Assembly (NCBI GenBank): GCA_016789245.1
Contig: JAEURM010000072.1
Span: forward strand, 1-8,557
DNA from: Anaerolineales bacterium
Lineage (GTDB): Bacteria; Chloroflexota; Anaerolineae; Anaerolineales; UBA6663
Direction: 5' to 3'
DNA: 8,557 bases
Positions 6,212 to 8,557 of this stretch are shown here, one piece after another. The notes below the pieces were generated by a model. The model saw only the letters and a program-made list of their open reading frames with translations, was not told the origin of the DNA and made no database searches. The translations under genes were made by a program, and so were the position numbers. How positions within the stretch are numbered: position 1 is the stretch's first letter; each line of letters opens with the position of its first letter.

Positions 6212-7194
6212 TTATCTTTTTAACCACTCCAACAGCGCCGCGTTGAAGGCCGCTACGTCTTCTTCCATGGGCAGGTGGCCGGTGTTAGGAATGATGATTA
6301 GCTCCGATTGCGGCAAAGCGGTGTGCAGAGCTTGGCCACGCGCCAGCGGAACCCACGTATCTTTATCGCCCCAGATGATGAGGGTGGGAACCGTGATAGT
6401 GCTGAGCGGCTGGGCCAGCGCACTGCGGCTACTATCCCGCAGAACGCCCAACAGAGCTAAATCCCAATCTTTGATTTTTTGTACTTGCAGGTAGCCTTCT
6501 TCCACTTCCGGTGTAACAATTTCTTTGCGGTAGTAGGCGGTGAGTTGCGTGGCGGCCATGCGCTCCCGCGTGAGGCCGTATAACAGCGCAATGCGGCCCC
6601 AACGCTGAAACGGCGGAAATTCTGCCAATGAACCGAGTTGCACCGGAATGCCCAAAATAGAACCGCCACTGCTGGCACTGGCCGAGGCTTCACGCACTGC
6701 GCCATCTACAAACACCAAAGCGGCCACACGCTCTGGGTGCCGTTGGGCCACATGGCCGATGACGCTTCCACCCATGCTGTGGCCCACCAAGGTAGCGCGC
6801 TCAATGCCCGCCGCCTGCATCACTGCGGCTACAAAATCTGCTTGCGCGGGGTGAGAAAAATCCAAAGCAAATTTTTATCCGAGAGGCCGTAGCCCACTAA
6901 ATCTAACGCCAGCACACGGTAACCGGCCTCCGCCAACACCGGGGCGTTATCCCGCCACATGAAAGTAGATGCGCCAAAGCCGTGTATTAACACTACTGGC
7001 TCACCCTCCGCCGGGCCAAATTCCTGAATAAAGGTGCGAATGCCGTTGACAGTAATGAAGCGGCCTTCAGCGGGCGCGAGGGCTTGTGCATCTAAATTAG
7101 CCTGCGGCGGAAGCGGGATGAGATAGGGAAGCAGTAACGCCACAAACGCCACTACACCTAAAATGGAAAGCAGAATTATTCGCCAAAGTTTCAT
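6212..7194 (-). pseudogene. Membrane-anchored alpha/beta hydrolase split by a one-base frameshift
   Basis: Two minus-strand frames together make one complete alpha/beta hydrolase of about 327 residues. The first part starts at ATG 7194 with a hydrophobic anchor (LWRIILLSILGVVAFVALLL), the oxyanion motif VVLIHGFG (67-74), and DLVGYGLSDK (98-107), then goes out of frame and stops about 15 codons later. The second part resumes at about 6865 with DFSHPAQADFV, nucleophile motif LVGHSMGG (Ser about 140), acid in IIWGDKDTWVP (Asp about 279) and His in NTGHLPMEE (about 307). Restoring one base gives DKNFALDFSHPAQ across the joint, exactly what relatives show. Except for the shift, every catalytic residue is intact. 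The break may be a sequencing or assembly indel, a recent mutation, or programmed frameshifting; see the site entry. No Shine-Dalgarno sequence is seen before ATG 7194. The likely activity is an esterase, lipase or related hydrolase at the membrane. Confidence 0.88.
6868..6877 (-). other. Frameshift site A_AAT_TTG in the hydrolase gene
   Basis: On the minus strand the junction reads GAT AAA AAT TTG CTT. The seven bases A_AAT_TTG (6874-6868) fit the X_XXY_YYZ slippery pattern in the zero frame. A -1 slip there enters exactly the frame that encodes the rest of the hydrolase. The same place is an A5T3 run, where one-base losses are also common. I see no strong stem-loop just downstream and no well-placed internal Shine-Dalgarno sequence, so a simple indel is the more likely cause. 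Confidence 0.6.
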
Positions 7195-7220
7195 GTGCGT
7201 AAAAATATCACAGAGTGGGG

Positions 7221-7251
7221 TGCAACACGAGTTGCGCGAATGACACGAAAA
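7221..7251 (-). repeat. TTCGTG-type 9-nt-period repeat, minus orientation
   Basis: The minus strand reads TTTTCGTGTCATTCGCGCAA and then CTCGTGTTGCA, a degenerate 9-nt pattern (TTCGTGTCA, TTCGCGCAA, CTCGTGTTG). A related copy in the opposite direction lies at 7343-7371 in the same spacer. Confidence 0.45.
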
Positions 7252-7299
7252 TATAGTACACGGATGGCTTGTCAAAGCGCACCGCAGTTGGCCTTGTGC

Positions 7300-7328
7300 G
7301 CATCCTTCGACAAGCTCAGGATGCTTTT
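7300..7328. repeat. TTCGACAAGCTCAGGA-type repeat forming a hairpin with T-run
   Basis: GCATCCT (7300-7306) and AGGATGC (7318-7324) are perfect 7-bp arms around TCGACAAGCTC, followed by TTTT (7325-7328). The core CCTTCGACAAGCTCAGGA is a very common dispersed intergenic sequence in several bacterial phyla, by my recollection. It could serve as a weak terminator reading rightward, but no plus-strand gene precedes it closely. Confidence 0.6.
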
Positions 7329-7342
7329 CTCAGGATATGTGT

Positions 7343-7371
7343 TAGTTCGTGAAATTTGTGTAATTTGCATT
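7343..7371 (+). repeat. TTCGTG-type 9-nt-period repeat, plus orientation
   Basis: The plus strand reads TTCGTGAAA, TTTGTGTAA, TTTGCATTA, three degenerate 9-nt units. It is the inverted counterpart of the repeat at 7221-7251 and lies just before the promoter region of the HTH-HD-CHAD gene. Confidence 0.45.
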
Positions 7372-7395
7372 AACAAACCCAGCCCAAAATAACGC

Positions 7396-7401
7396 TATAC
7401 T
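7396..7401 (+). promoter_or_regulatory. Possible -10 box TATACT for a leaderless start
   Basis: TATACT sits 6 bases before the ATG at 7408. If it is a -10 element, transcription would begin at or within a base or two of the start codon. No Shine-Dalgarno-like purine run lies before this ATG (the sequence is TTTCCTC), which agrees with a leaderless mRNA. No good -35 is seen at 16-18 bases. Confidence 0.35.
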
Positions 7402-7407
7402 TTCCTC

Positions 7408-8557
7408 ATGCTCACACCGGTAGAAAATTTTTGGCTTAACTGGCACATACACCGTTCCCCCAAGGCGGCGGCGCGCGTAGCGCAAATGGTGCTGATGGCG
7501 GAAACCGCATCTGCGGCGCAGATTGCCAAGGCGTTAAAAGTTGCGCCCAACACCGTTGAACGCGTATTGAAGCAATTTGAAGCGAAGCGGCTTGAAGCAT
7601 TGCCCCGCCCGGCCTTGTTTGTAGATGAATTGCTGGCCGCCGCACGCGTGGATATGGCGCACGCGCAACAGGTGGCCGCGCATGCCATGCAATTATTTGA
7701 TTTGACGCACAACATTCATCAACTGCCGCACAAACTACGGGCGTTGGTGGAAACGGGCGCACTGCTTCACAACGTGGGCGTGGAAATTGATGAGCCGAAA
7801 CATCACACTGCTGGCCGCGATGCGCTGATGAGCATGAAATTAGTGGGCCACAGCCCAACCGAGCAAGCGATGGTGGCCTGCATCATCCGTTTTCACCGCA
7901 AGCGCGTGAAGGCAGAGAAAGAGCCGCTGTTTACTGCGCTCACCGAAAAGCAACAAGCGCACGCGTTGGCGTTGGCCGCGCTGGTGCGCATTGCCGATGG
8001 TTTGGATTACTCTCAAACGCAAACCACGCGCATTGAAAGCGTAACGCTCACCGGCCAAACGTTGGCGCTCACGCCGAACGGCCCGTATGCGGAAATTGAT
8101 GGCGCGCGCGCGGTGGAAGATAAAGCCGATGTGTGGCAAGCGGTATTTGGGCACGCGTGGGCTGTGGCTGAAAAACCGTTGGACGTGGCCGCGTTGGCGC
8201 AAACGCCCCTCACCGCGCAATCACTCACTAGTGAAGTGGTGTGGCGCACACTGGCAGACCAATTACAGAGATGGCAAACGGCCGAACCCGCCGCGCGCGC
8301 CGGTGAGCCGCTCGGCATCAAAAACATTCGCGCCGCCGCCCGCCGCGCCCGCGCCGCGTTGGAACTCTTCCGCCCGTTTCTCAAAAAGAAAAACATCAAG
8401 CCTGCCCGCCAATTGCTCAAATCGGCGGAAGAAGCGCTTGGCCCGCGCCGAGATTGGGATGTGTTGTTGGAGCATGCAGAAAAAGAAGTGCGCGGCCAAA
8501 GCTGGCAATTTATTGAAGATTGGAAAAAGGAACGGGACGCCGCCCAAGTGGATTCCG
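7408..8557 (+). CDS. HTH, HD-like (Ppx/GppA C-terminal type) and CHAD domain protein (3' partial)
   Basis: The frame is open for 383 codons to the window edge. Three parts can be read. Residues 35-66 (SAAQIAKALKVAPNTVERVLKQFEAKRLEAL) look like a helix-turn-helix of the homeodomain-like type. Residues about 80-215 resemble the HD-like C-terminal domain of exopolyphosphatase/GppA: H85, LLHNVG (119-124), KHHTAGRDAL (131-140), RFHRKRV (161-167) and LVRIADGLDYSQTQTT (192-207). The usual HD pair reads His121-Asn122. Residues from about 303 start a CHAD domain: IKNIRAAARRARAALELFRPF (304-324) and LGPRRDWDVLLEH (344-356) carry its Arg/Lys-rich, polyphosphate-binding pattern. The end is missing; a full CHAD domain would need roughly 100 more residues. 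CHAD domains bind polyphosphate and Ppx/GppA proteins act on polyphosphate or (p)ppGpp, so a polyphosphate-responsive regulator or enzyme is a fair inference. Whether the HD part is catalytic is doubtful. Confidence 0.85.
   Translation, partial: MLTPVENFWLNWHIHRSPKAAARVAQMVLMAETASAAQIAKALKVAPNTVERVLKQFEAKRLEALPRPALFVDELLAAARVDMAHAQQVAAHAMQLFDLTHNIHQLPHKLRALVETGALLHNVGVEIDEPKHHTAGRDALMSMKLVGHSPTEQAMVACIIRFHRKRVKAEKEPLFTALTEKQQAHALALAALVRIADGLDYSQTQTTRIESVTLTGQTLALTPNGPYAEIDGARAVEDKADVWQAVFGHAWAVAEKPLDVAALAQTPLTAQSLTSEVVWRTLADQLQRWQTAEPAARAGEPLGIKNIRAAARRARAALELFRPFLKKKNIKPARQLLKSAEEALGPRRDWDVLLEHAEKEVRGQSWQFIEDWKKERDAAQVDS

Larger units (their letters stand above)
7195..7407. other. Repeat-rich spacer between divergent genes
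   Basis: No convincing gene is present. The spacer holds the start regions of the minus-strand hydrolase and the plus-strand HTH-HD-CHAD gene, two oppositely oriented TTCGTG-type repeats and one TTCGACAAGCTCAGGA-type repeat, listed separately. A 65-codon plus-strand frame through it is just a translation of these repeats. Confidence 0.5.

Noticed and set aside
6212..6865. Stand-alone hydrolase starting at TTG 6865
   Set aside because: It would lack the anchor and the HGFG oxyanion motif, both present in the adjoining upstream frame, and no ribosome site precedes the TTG. One broken gene explains both parts better.
7195..7392. 65-codon plus-strand frame in the spacer
   Set aside because: Its peptide contains SFDKLRML and similar runs that come directly from dispersed repeats, and it has no ribosome site.
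7395..8547. Several long minus-strand open frames (up to 140 codons)
   Set aside because: They lie opposite the HTH-HD-CHAD gene, which is open for 383 codons and has recognisable domains. The minus peptides are Ala/Arg/Cys-rich shadows.
1..8557. Mobile element, CRISPR array, tRNA or rRNA
   Set aside because: I saw no transposase or integrase motifs, no regular direct repeats with spacers, no tRNA cloverleaf arms with a TTCRANN loop and no rRNA-like sequence.

Overview
The window looks like chromosomal DNA of a free-living bacterium, most likely a member of the Chloroflexota (Anaerolineae-like). This is judged from the protein styles, not from a marker gene: a secreted LysM-LysM-C39 peptidase, an HTH-HD-CHAD protein and several lipid or small-molecule alpha/beta hydrolases. 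The DNA is moderately GC-rich with densely packed genes. There is no rRNA, tRNA, CRISPR array, insertion sequence, phage gene or plasmid function.

Layout. (1) Positions 2-169 hold the C-terminal tail of an unrecognised + strand gene. (2) 216-1019 (+) encodes a phytanoyl-CoA dioxygenase-like protein. (3) After a short gap ending in a dispersed repeat, 1210-2610 (+) encodes a class I cryptochrome/photolyase with a complete tryptophan electron-transfer chain. Thirty-five bases later, 2646-3614 (+) encodes a tocopherol-cyclase-like protein. These two probably share a transcript that ends at a 17-bp perfect hairpin (3623-3667). (4) The same hairpin serves the convergent gene 3668-4405 (-), an exported or membrane-anchored alpha/beta hydrolase. 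(5) A 69-bp divergent control region separates it from a + strand pair: a DinB-like four-helix metal protein (4475-5068) and, 9 bases on, a secreted LysM-LysM-C39 papain-like peptidase (5078-6151). (6) 6212-7194 (-) is a second membrane-anchored alpha/beta hydrolase, split by one frameshift. (7) A 213-bp spacer rich in short repeats leads to 7408-8557 (+), an HTH, degenerate HD and CHAD protein that runs off the window.

There is no single obvious pathway. The photolyase plus tocopherol-cyclase-like pair suggests a light or oxidative-damage theme. The CHAD protein points to polyphosphate. The DinB/LysM-C39 pair and the two anchored hydrolases look like envelope or detoxification functions. The most notable features are the HTH-HD-CHAD architecture with HN in place of HD; the frameshift that falls exactly on an A_AAT_TTG heptamer; and the gene gaps filled with short dispersed-looking repeats of about 9-nt period, one of which abuts and may supply the ribosome-binding site of the photolyase. 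All family calls are by eye from the translated sequence; no database search was run.
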